A stretch of 64,000 nucleotides of DNA. Source: Mycobacterium sp. OTB74 (GTDB taxonomy: Bacteria > Actinomycetota > Actinomycetes > Mycobacteriales > Mycobacteriaceae). Location of the stretch: positions 248,001 through 312,000 of the forward strand of contig NZ_JARXVD010000004.1 in assembly GCF_029892685.1 (NCBI RefSeq), read 5' to 3'. A model generated the notes under the pieces. It had not been told where the DNA came from. It worked only from the letters and a program-made list of their open reading frames with translations, and made no database searches. A program made the translations under genes and the position numbers. Shown here piece by piece: positions 10,272-20,467 of this stretch (the stretch's first letter is position 1; every line of letters begins with the position of its first letter).

Positions 10272-11003
10272 GTGAACTCCGTTGTCAGCGCGTTGCGTAC
10301 GGTTTTCGCCGCGGTCCAGGCCACCGCTGCGCAGATGCCGTTGCGCCGTGCCACGGGCTTCACCGCAGCAATTGTGATTCTCGTCGCAGTTGGTATCTGG
10401 GTTCCGCTGCCCAGTGCGGTGGTGATGCGCGACTGGGCTACCTCGGTCGGGCCATGGTTTCCATTGGCTTTTCTGGCCGCCCACACGCTGATCACAGTGC
10501 TGCCGTTTCCGCGCACCGCCTTCACCCTGGCGGCCGGGTTACTGTTCGGCCCGTTGGTGGGTGTGGCGCTGGCCGTGGTGGCCAGCACGGCGAGCGCACT
10601 GATCGCCTTGTGGCTGGTGCGCGTGCTGGGTTGGCAGTTGAGCAAGCTTTCACACAAGAACATCGGCGCCCTCGACGCGCGGCTGCGTGAGCGGGGTTGG
10701 GCCTCGATCCTGTCGATGCGGCTGATCCCGGCGGTGCCGTTCTCGGTGCTGAACTACGCAGCTGGCGCCTCATCGGTACGGGTGCTGCCCTACGCCATCG
10801 CCACCTTCATCGGCCTGCTCCCCGGGACGGCTGCGGTCGTCATCCTCGGTGACGCACTGACTGGGCGGCTCAGCCCGTCGCTGCTTCTGGTGTCGCTGAG
10901 CACCGCAAGCATCGGCATTGCCGGGTTGATTTACGAGATTCGGCTGCACAGGCGCACAGACCGCACCGCAGTGACGCGGGACGCGGTGAGCTCCAGCCAA
11001 TGA
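10272..11003 (+). CDS. TVP38/TMEM64 (DedA-like) membrane protein, Rv1491c type
   Basis: An integral membrane protein of 243 residues from GTG 10272 (longer in-frame starts would run into the mutA promoter). The VTT/DedA-type core is visible: FTLAAGLLFGPLVGVALAVV, then RLIPAVPFSVLNYAAGASS and FIGLLPGTAAVVILGD. This is the re-entrant-helix family involved in lipid scrambling and envelope homeostasis in other bacteria; its substrate here is unknown. It is divergent from mutA and overlaps the next gene by 4 nt (ATGA). The M. tuberculosis homologue holds the same position beside mutA. Confidence 0.85.
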   Translation: MNSVVSALRTVFAAVQATAAQMPLRRATGFTAAIVILVAVGIWVPLPSAVVMRDWATSVGPWFPLAFLAAHTLITVLPFPRTAFTLAAGLLFGPLVGVALAVVASTASALIALWLVRVLGWQLSKLSHKNIGALDARLRERGWASILSMRLIPAVPFSVLNYAAGASSVRVLPYAIATFIGLLPGTAAVVILGDALTGRLSPSLLLVSLSTASIGIAGLIYEIRLHRRTDRTAVTRDAVSSSQ

Positions 11004-11470
11004 CCGCCCTCGGCGGTCTCGGCGCCCGGCTCCTGCGTAACCGCCGCCTGGTCCGCGCGCCGATCTGGCTGTACCGCGCCCGCGCCGGCGCTCTGCTGGG
11101 GTCCCGGATGCTGATGCTCGAGCACCTGGGCCGTACGTCGGGTATTCGCCGCTACGTGGTGCTGGAGGTCGTCGGTCGGCCGAGCACCGAAACCTACGTC
11201 GTCGCTTCAGGTTTCGGCACAAAAGCCCAGTGGTTCCTCAACATCTGCGCCAACCCGAACGTCAAGGTGTGGATCGGCAACCATCCGCCCGCGACGGCCG
11301 TCGCGCACGTGCTGGATCAGCAGGCCGCCGACCAGGCACTCGACGCTTACCGAACCCGTCACCCCAGATACTGGGAACAGTTCAGGCACGTCGTCGAAGA
11401 AACCCTCGGGCAACCCATTGGCGATACCGACATTCCCCTGCCGATGGTCGAACTGCGGCTGCAGCGTTAA
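11000..11470 (+). CDS. Deazaflavin (F420)-dependent nitroreductase-family protein (DUF385)
   Basis: A 156-residue protein of the Ddn-like split beta-barrel family that uses cofactor F420 in mycobacteria. The family core is seen as LEHLGRTSGIRRYVVLEVV, ASGFGTKAQWFLNICANPN and VKVWIGNHP. Its ATG overlaps the stop of the TVP38-like gene, so the two are translationally coupled. The substrate is not predictable; relatives reduce quinones or activated C=C bonds. Confidence 0.87.
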   Translation: MTALGGLGARLLRNRRLVRAPIWLYRARAGALLGSRMLMLEHLGRTSGIRRYVVLEVVGRPSTETYVVASGFGTKAQWFLNICANPNVKVWIGNHPPATAVAHVLDQQAADQALDAYRTRHPRYWEQFRHVVEETLGQPIGDTDIPLPMVELRLQR

Positions 11471-11475
11471 AGAAG

Positions 11476-11838
11476 TTAGGCCTCAGAACCCTTCGGCCCC
11501 ACCGCCGCCAGCGCGCCGTACAACGCCAGGAACATCACCGCCGGCGCCATGTTCTGCGGCTTGTCGTGGGCCCGAATGTGCGCGGTAAGGGCCAGGGTGA
11601 AGTACAGCGCCAACATGGCCGTGGTGAGCCGGCCCAGCGCAGGGAAGCGGTGTGCCGCAAGCAGACCGACGGCCGACGCGGCCTTGGCGCCGACCAGCAC
11701 CCACCGCTGCTCCAGCGGGAAGTTCACGTCGGTGAGCGCCTTCTGGACGGGCGCGAGCGGAACCGCAACCGCAGCGGCGTCACCTGCCTGGAAAAGCGCC
11801 AGTGCCACATAGGTTTTGGGGGAAGTCAGAACACTCAT
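11476..11838 (-). CDS. DoxX-like small membrane protein
   Basis: A 120-residue protein with four hydrophobic segments and the layout of the DoxX-like family, including a central RFPALGRLTTAMLALYF segment and a short HIRAHDK loop. It begins 3 nt after the SPFH gene's stop; its ribosome binding site GAGG lies across that stop, implying coupling. It is the last gene of an nfeD-SPFH-doxX unit. The role is unknown; a membrane redox or osmoprotective function would be inference only. Confidence 0.75.
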   Translation of the reverse strand: MSVLTSPKTYVALALFQAGDAAAVAVPLAPVQKALTDVNFPLEQRWVLVGAKAASAVGLLAAHRFPALGRLTTAMLALYFTLALTAHIRAHDKPQNMAPAVMFLALYGALAAVGPKGSEA

Positions 11839-11841
11839 CGG

Positions 11842-13017
11842 TTACCTCGTGTGTTGTCCGGCCGGGGGTTCGATCTGGGGCGCCTTGGGCGCAGGCAACG
11901 GTTGGGCACTGTAGCCCGGCTGTACCGGCGTGCGGGCCTCGGCCTCGGCTTTGGCGACCGCCTGGGCGATCGCCGGGTCGGTCTCGGTGGAGAACCAGTC
12001 GGCCACCTCGGCGGCGTCATCGTCAGGCTTGGGCAGATCGGTCTCGACCGGTGACGGCGTGTAGCGATACACCCCGTCTTCGCCGGGCGCGCCGAGCAGT
12101 TTGGTAAAGCCCTGTAGCGCCGAACCGAAGTCGCTGGGCACTACCCAGACCTTGTTGGCCTCACCCTTTGCCATCTGCGGCAGGGTCTGCAGGTACTGGT
12201 ACGCCAGCAGCTCCGGAGTGGGCCTGCCCGCCTTGATCGCCGCGAACGTCTTCTCGATGGCCTTGGCCTGACCTTGGGCCTGCAGGTACTGGGCGGCGCG
12301 TTCGCCCTGGGCCCGCAGAATGCGGGACTGCCGGTCCGCCTCTGCAGCCAGGATCGCCGCCTGCTTGGCGCCTTCGGCCGCCAGGATTTGTGACTGCTTC
12401 TGACCCTCGGCCTGCTTGATGGACGCCTCCCTGGTGCCCTCGGCGGTGAGGATCATGGCGCGCTTCTCACGGTCGGCGCGCATCTGCTTTTCCATCGAAT
12501 CCTGGATGGACGGCGGCGGATCGATGCTGCGCAGCTCCACCCGGGCCACCCGCAGACCCCAGCGGCCCGTGGCCTCGTCCAGCACGCCGCGCAATTGGGC
12601 GTTGATCTGGTCACGGCTGGTCAACGTCTGTTCCAGGGTCATGCCACCGACCACATTTCGCAGCGTGGTGGTGGTCAGCTGCTCGACGCCGACGATGTAG
12701 TTGCTGATCTGGTAGACCGCGGCCTGCGGGCTAGTGACCTGGAAGTACACGACGGTGTCGATGTTGACCGTCAGGTTGTCCTCGGTGATGACAGGCTGCG
12801 GCGGGAACGACACCACCCGCTCACGCAGGTCCACCCGCGCCCGGATCTTGTCGACGAACGGGAGCAGCAGGGTCAACTGTCCGGACACGGTCTTGCTGTA
12901 CCGGCCCAGCCGTTCGATGACCGCCGCCTCGGCCTGCGGGATCAGCGCCACCGATTTGGCGACCACCACTATGGCGAGTACCACCAGCATCACCAGAAGG
13001 ACAAGCGCACCAGTCAA
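11842..13017 (-). CDS. SPFH/Band 7 (stomatin/QmcA-like) membrane protein, Rv1488 type
   Basis: A stomatin-like scaffold protein of 391 residues. One N-terminal membrane helix (residues 3-27) precedes the Band 7 domain ([18 protein letters not shown] onward). A long Ala/Glu/Gln-rich coiled coil follows (about 190-290) and then a Pro-rich tail. The start is TTG 13017, chosen because GAGGAG lies 6-7 nt upstream and no later start keeps the helix. It follows nfeD by 18 nt; the NfeD-SPFH pair is a classic conserved unit linked to membrane microdomains and membrane-protease quality control. Confidence 0.9.
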   Translation of the reverse strand: MTGALVLLVMLVVLAIVVVAKSVALIPQAEAAVIERLGRYSKTVSGQLTLLLPFVDKIRARVDLRERVVSFPPQPVITEDNLTVNIDTVVYFQVTSPQAAVYQISNYIVGVEQLTTTTLRNVVGGMTLEQTLTSRDQINAQLRGVLDEATGRWGLRVARVELRSIDPPPSIQDSMEKQMRADREKRAMILTAEGTREASIKQAEGQKQSQILAAEGAKQAAILAAEADRQSRILRAQGERAAQYLQAQGQAKAIEKTFAAIKAGRPTPELLAYQYLQTLPQMAKGEANKVWVVPSDFGSALQGFTKLLGAPGEDGVYRYTPSPVETDLPKPDDDAAEVADWFSTETDPAIAQAVAKAEAEARTPVQPGYSAQPLPAPKAPQIEPPAGQHTR

Positions 13018-13035
13018 TTTGAGCTCCTCTTGCTC

Positions 13036-13467
13036 TCAGATGGTCTTGAACACCACGGCTGTCGCACCGTCGATCCGCATCACCGTGACGTGATCGCCGG
13101 GTTCAAATACATCGTTGTCATCGAATGGGCGAGCCGTCCAGATCTCGCCGTCGAGTTTCACCTGCCCTTCATGGCGGGCCACCCGATCGAGCACGAGGGC
13201 GGTCTTGCCCTCCAACGCCTTCACCGGCTCGGGCAGGCCTGCGGCAGCGAATCGGCGGCGCAGAGCCGGACGGACCAGCACCACCAGCAGCACCGAGACG
13301 ACCAGGAAGGTCAGACCATCGGCCCAGATAGGCCAACCGGCAGCCCAACTTATGCCGGCGGTGGTCAGCGCGCCGCCGGAGAGCATCAACAGGAACATGT
13401 CGCCGGTGAGTGCCTCGGCGCCGGCAAGACCGATCGCCAGAATGAGCCACAGCAACGGCACCGGCAT
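13036..13467 (-). CDS. NfeD-like membrane protein
   Basis: A 143-residue protein with about three N-terminal membrane helices and a C-terminal OB-fold ([20 protein letters not shown], then [17 protein letters not shown]), the short form of NfeD (Rv1487 type). NfeD proteins partner with SPFH proteins, and the SPFH gene follows by 18 nt. It is the first gene of the unit and divergent from the conserved hypothetical at 13528. Confidence 0.88.
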   Translation of the reverse strand: MPVPLLWLILAIGLAGAEALTGDMFLLMLSGGALTTAGISWAAGWPIWADGLTFLVVSVLLVVLVRPALRRRFAAAGLPEPVKALEGKTALVLDRVARHEGQVKLDGEIWTARPFDDNDVFEPGDHVTVMRIDGATAVVFKTI

Positions 13468-13527
13468 GCAAACCAGCCTAGCGCCTTGTGCGCCGACGAG
13501 CCTGCAGCGAATTACACTGCGTGGATC

Positions 13528-14367
13528 ATGTGGTGCCCGAGTGTTTCTCTAGCGGTGTGGGCCAACGCCTGGCAGGCCGGGCTGGCCGCGCCCGACGACG
13601 TCCTTGACGCACTATCCCTTTGGGCACCACGACATTCCGTCGCCGCATATGACGCCACAGCAGCCACCCGCACCGGCCTGCCGTGGCCGGATCTGACCAA
13701 CTTCGGTGGCGTGACACTGCTGCAGACATTGCGCTCGGCCGCCGGCGCCACGCGCTCGGAACCCGCCTTTCACCTGCTGCTGCCCGTGCCGGGTGACGTG
13801 CGCGGCCTGGCGCCCGGAACCCGCTTCCAGACCGACGCCATCGGCGCGGGCGAGGCAGTGGTGATCAGCTCGGCCCTCGGTGAGGCCGTCGGCATGGTGC
13901 CCGACTTCGAGTACGAGGACGAGACCGACGAAGCTGAAGTGAGCGCACTGTCCTGGACGGTGTACTCGCTGTCGTCGGCGCCGGCTACGCCGCACTTCGA
14001 CCTCGCCGAGGAGGAGTACCGGCTGCGCGAAGCCGTGCGCTCAGCCGCCGAGGCACTGAACCGGCTGCGGGCCGAGCCGGGTGCCGACGTCGATGATCCA
14101 CGGGCGATGGTCGAACAGCTGATCGAAGCCGGCCATCTGCACCGCCTGCCCGATCATGCCCCGCCGCGCGCGGTCCGGGTGCTGGAGACCGCGGCGCACG
14201 TCGACGCGATCGTCACGGTGGGCGCCGGGCTGGCACCGATCGGCCTGCAGAGCGCATCGGAGATGCAGCTCGCCGGTGATGCCGTGCGGCCATTGGCCGA
14301 CGTGGTGCGTTCTGCCCGACTGGCGGCGGTCGGAGCGATCATGCATTCGGCCTGGGAAAGATACTGA
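13528..14367 (+). CDS. Conserved mycobacterial hypothetical (Rv1486c type)
   Basis: A 279-residue protein from ATG 13528, which begins [18 protein letters not shown]. The frame stays open far upstream, but that part is antisense to nfeD and lacks sense. Content is Ala/Asp/Glu-rich with an acidic stretch ([13 protein letters not shown]) and no membrane segment or known catalytic motif. The M. tuberculosis homologue has the same size and position between nfeD and hemZ. Function is unknown. Confidence 0.8.
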   Translation: MWCPSVSLAVWANAWQAGLAAPDDVLDALSLWAPRHSVAAYDATAATRTGLPWPDLTNFGGVTLLQTLRSAAGATRSEPAFHLLLPVPGDVRGLAPGTRFQTDAIGAGEAVVISSALGEAVGMVPDFEYEDETDEAEVSALSWTVYSLSSAPATPHFDLAEEEYRLREAVRSAAEALNRLRAEPGADVDDPRAMVEQLIEAGHLHRLPDHAPPRAVRVLETAAHVDAIVTVGAGLAPIGLQSASEMQLAGDAVRPLADVVRSARLAAVGAIMHSAWERY

Positions 14368-14450
14368 GCTAGCCCGTCGGCCTACGCCGAAATCGACGAA
14401 TTGGCCTCCGCCACTCGACTTTTGCGGCCCGTTTGCCCGATTGGACGCAG

Positions 14451-15464
14451 TCAGGCACCGCAGCAGTGGGGTGAGCAGGGTGCGCCGTTGATGCTGAATC
14501 CGTAGCCGGGAACCGGATCCGGACCCGATACCTGGGCCGGCGCGGAACCAGTCTGCACTTCGTGGACCAAAGATGCTGCCAGCCGGGCGAATCGGGGGCC
14601 GGCGCCAGGGGTTGCGGTGCGCACCAACGTGATTCCAGCCTCACGGGCCTGCGTCGCCAGCTCGTCATCAAGGTCCCAGACTACCTCGATGTGGTCGGCG
14701 ACAAACCCGACGGGACACACGACGACGGCTTTCGTCCCACCAGAAGCCAAGGCGGCCAGGTGATCTCCGACATCCGGCTCGAGCCATGGCACCTGCGGTG
14801 GTCCGGATCTGGACTGCCACACCTGGTCGTACTCGGTCACGCCGGCAGCTGCCGCGACCAGTCGGGTGGCGTACCCGACCTGCCGGCTGTACAGCTGCGG
14901 CCCGTGCCGCTCGTCGGCCGCCACCGGGATGGAGTGCGCGGTAAACACCACCCGCGCGCCGGCACGCAACTCGGCGGGCAACTGCGCAAAGCCCGCGTGG
15001 ATGCCGTCGGCGAACATCTCGACGAACAGCGGATGGTCGAAGTACTGGCGCAGCTTCACCAACTCGGGCGCATCCGGGCCGGCAGCCGCGCGCCCGCGGG
15101 CGATATCCTCGACATACTGGCGGCAGCTGGAATAACCACCCCAGGCCGAAGTGGTGAATACCGCCGCGCGACGAACCCCGTTGTCTCGCATAGCGGTAAC
15201 GGTGTCTTCGACGAACGGCTCCCAGTTCCGGTTGCCAAAATAGACTGGCATATCGGGCATTTGGGCCCGAATCTGCTCGATCAGCGCGCGGTTGATGCCG
15301 TTGATCGGCGACACTCCCCCGAAATGCAAGTAGTGCTCGGCGACCGCGTCCAGCCGCTGCGATGGCACACCACGACCCCCGGTGACGTTCTCGAGGAATG
15401 GCCGGACCTGTTCGGGTCCCTCGGGTCCGCCGAACGACAGCAGCAGTACCGCGTCAAAGTCCAC
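14451..15464 (-). CDS. hemZ: Ferrochelatase (coproporphyrin ferrochelatase)
   Basis: Inserts ferrous iron into coproporphyrin III in the actinobacterial heme pathway. The protein has 337 residues from GTG 15464, with AGGGGG 9 nt upstream, starting with the family opening [19 protein letters not shown]. The metal-site histidine is in [14 protein letters not shown], and the signature region near the C-terminus reads [18 protein letters not shown]. The tail ends with clustered cysteines (CSPHCCGA), as in [2Fe-2S]-type actinobacterial enzymes. It is third gene of fabG1-inhA-hemZ, but a long hairpin separates it from inhA. Confidence 0.95.
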   Translation of the reverse strand: MDFDAVLLLSFGGPEGPEQVRPFLENVTGGRGVPSQRLDAVAEHYLHFGGVSPINGINRALIEQIRAQMPDMPVYFGNRNWEPFVEDTVTAMRDNGVRRAAVFTTSAWGGYSSCRQYVEDIARGRAAAGPDAPELVKLRQYFDHPLFVEMFADGIHAGFAQLPAELRAGARVVFTAHSIPVAADERHGPQLYSRQVGYATRLVAAAAGVTEYDQVWQSRSGPPQVPWLEPDVGDHLAALASGGTKAVVVCPVGFVADHIEVVWDLDDELATQAREAGITLVRTATPGAGPRFARLAASLVHEVQTGSAPAQVSGPDPVPGYGFSINGAPCSPHCCGA

Positions 15465-15485
15465 TAGTTGCGCCCCCTAAATGGC

Positions 15486-15540
15486 GAAACGGCATTCCAG
15501 CAGGAAAAGTACGAGTACACCCCTGCTGGAACACCGTTTC
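15486..15540. repeat. Long hairpin between inhA and hemZ
   Basis: A 19-bp stem with two mismatches (GAAACGG-NN-TTCCAGCAGG, 15486-15504, against its complement at 15522-15540) encloses a 17-nt loop. It starts 19 nt downstream of the inhA stop and ends 21 nt upstream of the hemZ start, inside what is usually a co-transcribed unit. It could be an attenuator, an mRNA-processing site or a mobile repeat relic. No U tract follows. Confidence 0.7.
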
Positions 15541-15559
15541 GGCGGAGAATAAAAACAAA

Positions 15560-16369
15560 TCAGAGCAGCTGGGTGCTGGCGCCACCGTCGGCGTAGATGA
15601 TCGAGCCGGTGGTGGCCGGCAGCCACTCGGACAGCAGCGCACACACGGTCTTGGCGACCGGGGTCGGGTCCTTCATGTTCCAACCGATCGGAGCCCGCTG
15701 GTCCCAGCCCTCTTCGAGCAGCTGCATCTGGGCACCTGCCTCGTCGCCCAGCGCACCGCCGACGATAGCGCTCATCGCCAGGGTCCGGATCGGGCCTGCC
15801 GCAACAAGATTGGACCGCACACCGTACTTGCCGGCCTCGCGGGCGACGAACCGGTTGACCGACTCGAGCGCGCTCTTGGCAACCGTCATCCAGTTGTAGG
15901 CAGGCATGGCCCGGGTGGGGTCGAAGTCCATGCCCACAATGCCGCCGCCCTCATTCATGATGGGCAGCAGCGCTTTGGCCAGCGAGGCGTAGGAGTACGC
16001 CGAGATGTGGATACCCTTGGCGATGTCCTCGTACGGCGCGTCGAAGAACGGGTTGATGCCCATACCGCTCTGCGGCATGTAACCGATGGAGTGCACCACA
16101 CCGTCGAGCTTGTTACCCGCGCCGATCACCTCGTTGACGCGCTCGCCGAGCGAGGCCAGGTGTTCCTCGTTCTGCACGTCGAGCTCCAGCAGCGGCGCCG
16201 GATTGGGCAGCCGGTCGGCGATGCGCTGGATCAGCTTCATCCGGTCGAAACCAGTGAGCACCAGCTCGGCGCCCTGTTCCTGCGCGACCTTCGCGATGTG
16301 GAACGCGATGGACGAGTCGGTGATGATCCCGGTGACGAGGATCCGTTTACCTTCGAGCAAACCTGCCAT
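15560..16369 (-). CDS. inhA: Enoyl-[acyl-carrier-protein] reductase, NADH-dependent (InhA)
   Basis: FAS-II enoyl-ACP reductase, 269 residues, which elongates meromycolate precursors and is the isoniazid target in M. tuberculosis. Hallmarks are conserved: the NADH-binding start [14 protein letters not shown], Ser94 in VVHSIG, Phe149, Tyr158 and Lys165 (AYNWMTVAK), the same numbering as the tuberculosis enzyme. Position 97 is Tyr rather than Phe. Ser94, Phe149 and Tyr158 all match the wild-type enzyme. It lies 49 nt downstream of fabG1 in the same operon. Confidence 0.98.
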   Translation of the reverse strand: MAGLLEGKRILVTGIITDSSIAFHIAKVAQEQGAELVLTGFDRMKLIQRIADRLPNPAPLLELDVQNEEHLASLGERVNEVIGAGNKLDGVVHSIGYMPQSGMGINPFFDAPYEDIAKGIHISAYSYASLAKALLPIMNEGGGIVGMDFDPTRAMPAYNWMTVAKSALESVNRFVAREAGKYGVRSNLVAAGPIRTLAMSAIVGGALGDEAGAQMQLLEEGWDQRAPIGWNMKDPTPVAKTVCALLSEWLPATTGSIIYADGGASTQLL

Positions 16370-16418
16370 TGTGGTGACTCCTTTTAATCGAAAGTTCTAG
16401 TACGCCAAAGCTTTTGAC

Positions 16419-17312
<894 letters not shown>

Positions 17313-17338
17313 TCATTGTTGAACTTCAAGGACGAATA

Positions 17339-18340
17339 TCAGCGGGCTGCCATGGCGCCGCGGCGCCGGCTCGCCACGAACCGCACCACGTCGGCGATCC
17401 AGTCCCGGTCGGTACGCAGAGTCAGCAGCGGAGCGTCACAGCGCCGAAGGGTGCGAGCCACCTCGTCCCGGTGGGCCTGAGCGGCCCGGGCGAAGTCGTC
17501 ACGCAGCTCTTCGTCGATGGTGAATTCGCGGGTGACGCCGGACTCGGCGTCCTGCAGCACGACGTCACCGACCGCGGGCAGTTCCACATCACGCGGGTCG
17601 ATGATCTCGATGCCCAGCACCTCGTGCCGGCCCGCGATGGCGCGCAAGGGACGCATCCAGTTGATCGGACCGAGGAAGTCACTGATGATCACCGCCATGC
17701 CCCGCCGGCGTTCGGGCCGGCGCAGCGCATCGATGGCGGCAGCGAGGTCGCCCCGAACTCCGGTCGGCGCTTTGGGCGTCGTGGCGATCGCGCGCAGCAC
17801 TTCCTGCTCGTGCAACCGGCCCGACAGCGCCGGCACCCTGCGCGTGATCTCGCCATTGGAGATCACCGCACCTAGCCGGTTACCGCCGCCGCTGTTGAGG
17901 AACGCGATGGACGCAGCCGCGGCGACGGCCAGATCCCGTTTCTCGCAGCCGGCGGTGCCGAAGTCCAAGCTGGCCGACATGTCGACCACCAGCCAGGTTT
18001 CCAGCTCGCGGTCGGCGATCATCTGCCGGACGTGCGGGTGGGTGGTTCGAGCCGTGACCGACCAGTCCATGCGGCGCACGTCGTCGCCGGGCTGGTAGAG
18101 CCGCGACTCGCCGGGTTCTGAACCGGGACCGGGAATCAGCCCCTGGTGATCACCGTGCAGGACGCCGTCGAGCTTGCGCCGGACGGTCAGTTCGAGCTTG
18201 CGCAGTGCGGCCGACAGCTCGGGGTCGCGGATCTGGCCGCGCTGCAGCGACGGCAGGTCCACAGAGCGGCCGGACTTCGGCTGAGCCGAAGAATCGGACA
18301 CAGTCGGCTGAGCCGAACGATCAGCCCCGGGTGTGGTCAC
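17339..18340 (-). CDS. DUF58 family protein partnering MoxR (Rv1480 type)
   Basis: A 333-residue DUF58 protein. The family motif is seen in GESRLYQPGDDVRRMDWSV, followed by a VWA-like half (WLVVDMSASLDFG, with the MIDAS-like DxSxS). GTG 18340 overlaps the moxR1 stop by 4 nt, so the two are coupled. MoxR AAA+ proteins with DUF58 partners act as chaperone systems for enzymes or envelope complexes. In M. tuberculosis a VWA membrane protein gene (Rv1481) follows; here fabG1 begins only about 140 bp away and that gene is missing. Confidence 0.88.
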   Translation of the reverse strand: MTTPGADRSAQPTVSDSSAQPKSGRSVDLPSLQRGQIRDPELSAALRKLELTVRRKLDGVLHGDHQGLIPGPGSEPGESRLYQPGDDVRRMDWSVTARTTHPHVRQMIADRELETWLVVDMSASLDFGTAGCEKRDLAVAAAASIAFLNSGGGNRLGAVISNGEITRRVPALSGRLHEQEVLRAIATTPKAPTGVRGDLAAAIDALRRPERRRGMAVIISDFLGPINWMRPLRAIAGRHEVLGIEIIDPRDVELPAVGDVVLQDAESGVTREFTIDEELRDDFARAAQAHRDEVARTLRRCDAPLLTLRTDRDWIADVVRFVASRRRGAMAAR

Positions 18341-19506
18341 CGACCTGTGGCCATCGAGGGCGGAGCAGTGGGCGCCGGCGCAGGCGCGGCGGCAGCACCA
18401 GCCATCACCGGCGGAACCGAATGTCCTTGCTGCGGAACAGCATTCACCTGCGGCAGGGCGACCGTCTGCAGAATCCGGTTGATCACCGTCTCAGAGGAGA
18501 TCTCGTCGGCCAGGGCGTCGTAGGTGAGCACCAGGCGGTGGCGCAGCACGTCCGGGATGACCTCGACGACGTCCTGCGGGATGACGTAGTCGCGGCCGCG
18601 GACCAGTGCCAGGGCACGCGAGGCGCTTATGATGCCCAGCGACGCACGCGGCGAGGCACCGTAGGCGATCCAGGCCTTGGCGTCGGGCATGCCGAACTTC
18701 TCCGGCTCGCGGGTAGCGGTGACGACGCGCACCACGTAGTCAACCAGGGCGTGGTGCACAAAGGTGTTGGCCGCGACATCCTGCAGCCGCAGCAGGTCCT
18801 CCGTGGTGAGGATCTGCTTGGGCTCCGGCGGCTTGACGCCCATCCGGTAGATGATCTCGCGCTCTTCCTCCGGCGACGGGTAGCCGACGTTGAGCTTGAA
18901 CAGGAAGCGGTCGCGCTGCGCTTCCGGCAGCTGGTAGACGCCCTCTTGCTCGATGGGGTTCTGCGTGGCCATCACCAGGAATGGGCTGGGCAGCAGGAAG
19001 GTCTTGCCGCCGATGGAGATCTTGCGCTCGGCCATGACCTCCAGCAGCGCCGACTGGACCTTGGCCGGGGCACGGTTGATCTCGTCGGCGAGCAGGAAGT
19101 TGACCATCACCGGGCCGAGTTCGATGTCGAACTCTTCCTTGCCGACGCGGTAGATGCGGGTACCGACGATGTCGGTGGGCACCAGGTCCGGGGTGAATTG
19201 GATGCGGGCGAAAGAGCCGCCGACCACCTTGGCGAACGTCTCGACGGCCAGCGTCTTGGCGACGCCGGGCACGCCTTCGAGAAGCACGTGACCTTTGGAC
19301 AGCAGGCCGACCAGCATGCGCTCGACCAGCAGATCCTGGCCGACGATGATGCGCTTGACCTCGAAGATGGCACGCTCAAGGGTGTGTACCTCGGACTGTA
19401 GTGCGCTGTTGCCGGTGGGAGCTGCGGCGGCCGGTGGCTGCTGCGCGGGATATCCCTGCGCCGGGAAACCTCCTGAACTCTGAGGCTGGCCACTCGGTGA
19501 CGTCAT
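18337..19506 (-). CDS. moxR1: MoxR-family AAA+ ATPase
   Basis: A 389-residue AAA+ ATPase from ATG 19506, with GGAGGA 7 nt upstream. The N-terminal 35 residues are a Gln/Pro/Gly-rich linker. Walker A is GVPGVAKT (78-85), Walker B LLADEINRAP, sensor-like MATQNPIEQEG and the C-terminal helical lid follow. It is likely to remodel partner complexes with the DUF58 protein encoded next. It lies downstream of ripA-ripB, as in M. tuberculosis, but a GC-rich hairpin separates it from ripB. Confidence 0.94.
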   Translation of the reverse strand: MTSPSGQPQSSGGFPAQGYPAQQPPAAAAPTGNSALQSEVHTLERAIFEVKRIIVGQDLLVERMLVGLLSKGHVLLEGVPGVAKTLAVETFAKVVGGSFARIQFTPDLVPTDIVGTRIYRVGKEEFDIELGPVMVNFLLADEINRAPAKVQSALLEVMAERKISIGGKTFLLPSPFLVMATQNPIEQEGVYQLPEAQRDRFLFKLNVGYPSPEEEREIIYRMGVKPPEPKQILTTEDLLRLQDVAANTFVHHALVDYVVRVVTATREPEKFGMPDAKAWIAYGASPRASLGIISASRALALVRGRDYVIPQDVVEVIPDVLRHRLVLTYDALADEISSETVINRILQTVALPQVNAVPQQGHSVPPVMAGAAAAPAPAPTAPPSMATGR

Positions 19507-19620
19507 GAAGCATTCCTCCCACTCGGGACTATCCGACACGCTCGATACGGGCGCCGCCGGCCGGATGACCGGGCGCCTTGGATCAACTATTCCAGGCACT
19601 TCCGGATCCGTCGACGTTGC

Positions 19621-19667
19621 CCGGTTTCCGGGCGATTCGGTTGGGGTCCGGTTTCCTGGCGATTCGG
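19621..19667. repeat. Two 20-bp direct repeats, 27-bp period
   Basis: CCGGTTTCCGGGCGATTCGG (19621-19640) and a copy with one substitution (19648-19667) lie between ripB and moxR1, immediately next to a strong hairpin. Their closeness suggests a recent local duplication. No function is evident. Confidence 0.6.
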
Positions 19668-19687
19668 GGCCCGGATTCCGGGCCCCG
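19665..19687 (-). terminator. GC-rich hairpin after ripB
   Basis: CGGGGCCCGGA and TCCGGGCCCCG form a 10-11-bp stem with a minimal loop, beginning 6 nt past the ripB stop. There is no U tract, which fits the short I-shaped terminators proposed for mycobacteria. It would uncouple moxR1 from ripA-ripB. Confidence 0.55.
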
Positions 19688-19692
19688 TGCGC

Positions 19693-20421
19693 TCACGTTT
19701 CGATGATGCGCGACAGGTGCGGCGACATCCCCGCCATCCGCACCGGGCTCACCGTCACCTTGCCGGCACTGCCGGAGGCTTCCAACATCTTGCCGCCGCC
19801 GAGGTAGATGGTGACGTGCTGGCTACCGCCCGGGCCGTAGAAGATCAGGTCGCCGCGCTTGGCCTGCGCCGGCGGAACGGCGCGGCCGGTGTTGAACTGA
19901 TCTCCCGAGTACTTCGGAATCTGTACGCCCACACCGGCATACGCGTACCGAGTCAAACCGGAACAGTCGAAGCCGATCTTGCCGGCGTCATAGTCCACCC
20001 CGGGCCCAGGTCCGGTCAGGGTGCCGCCGCCCCAGGAATACGGCACACCCATCTGCGAGCCACCGCGTCGGATGACGTATTCGATGGCCTGTTTACCGCC
20101 GACGCGTCCGCCGGGCATCATCATGGCGGACCCACTGCCACCGCCGCTCGGCGTGCCGCCCAAGCCCAGGCTGGACAGGAAACTCTGGCCCAGGTTCTGG
20201 GTGGTCTGGATGGCCAATTGGCTCACCTGGAAGGAAGCGTTGGCAATCGCGACCGGGTCGCCGGGCGCTCCCGAGCTGGCTTTTTCGGGCAGCGTCGGGT
20301 CCCACGCGCCGCCCCCGTCTGCGTCCGCGAATGCCGACGGCACCGGTCCCATGACCAGTGTCAGTGTCAGCGCGGCCGCTCCGGCCAGCACGCTCCTACG
20401 GTGAAAATTCCTGCGCTCCAA
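19693..20421 (-). CDS. ripB: NlpC/P60 peptidoglycan endopeptidase RipB
   Basis: A secreted D-glutamyl-meso-DAP endopeptidase of 242 residues from TTG 20421, with AGAGGG 7 nt upstream; GTG 20460 would place extra residues before the signal peptide. The signal peptide (HRRSVLAGAAALTLTLVMG) is followed by a short linker with WDPTLP and the C-terminal NlpC/P60 domain. The catalytic Cys153 (GFDCSGL), His202 (SQHVTIYL) and Glu214 align with the RipA triad. Unlike RipA it lacks the N-terminal coiled coil. It lies directly downstream of ripA. Confidence 0.94.
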   Translation of the reverse strand: MERRNFHRRSVLAGAAALTLTLVMGPVPSAFADADGGGAWDPTLPEKASSGAPGDPVAIANASFQVSQLAIQTTQNLGQSFLSSLGLGGTPSGGGSGSAMMMPGGRVGGKQAIEYVIRRGGSQMGVPYSWGGGTLTGPGPGVDYDAGKIGFDCSGLTRYAYAGVGVQIPKYSGDQFNTGRAVPPAQAKRGDLIFYGPGGSQHVTIYLGGGKMLEASGSAGKVTVSPVRMAGMSPHLSRIIET

Positions 20422-20438
20422 CGCAATACCCTCTATTC

Positions 20439-20458
20439 TTCCCGTCGCTTCGCTCGCC
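20439..20458. repeat. 20-bp repeat, copy 1 (ripA/ripB junction)
   Basis: An exact 20-bp match (TTCCCGTCGCTTCGCTCGCC) to 39473-39492. This copy lies just upstream of the ripB start, 10 nt before the ripA stop is reached. See copy 2 at the sufB/sufD junction. Confidence 0.65.
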
Positions 20459-20467
20459 ACGGCAAAA

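Noticed and set aside
12595..13527. A 5' extension of the Rv1486c-like gene by over 300 codons
   Set aside because: The open frame continues upstream only as the antisense of nfeD and the SPFH gene. The protein length from ATG 13528 matches the M. tuberculosis homologue.
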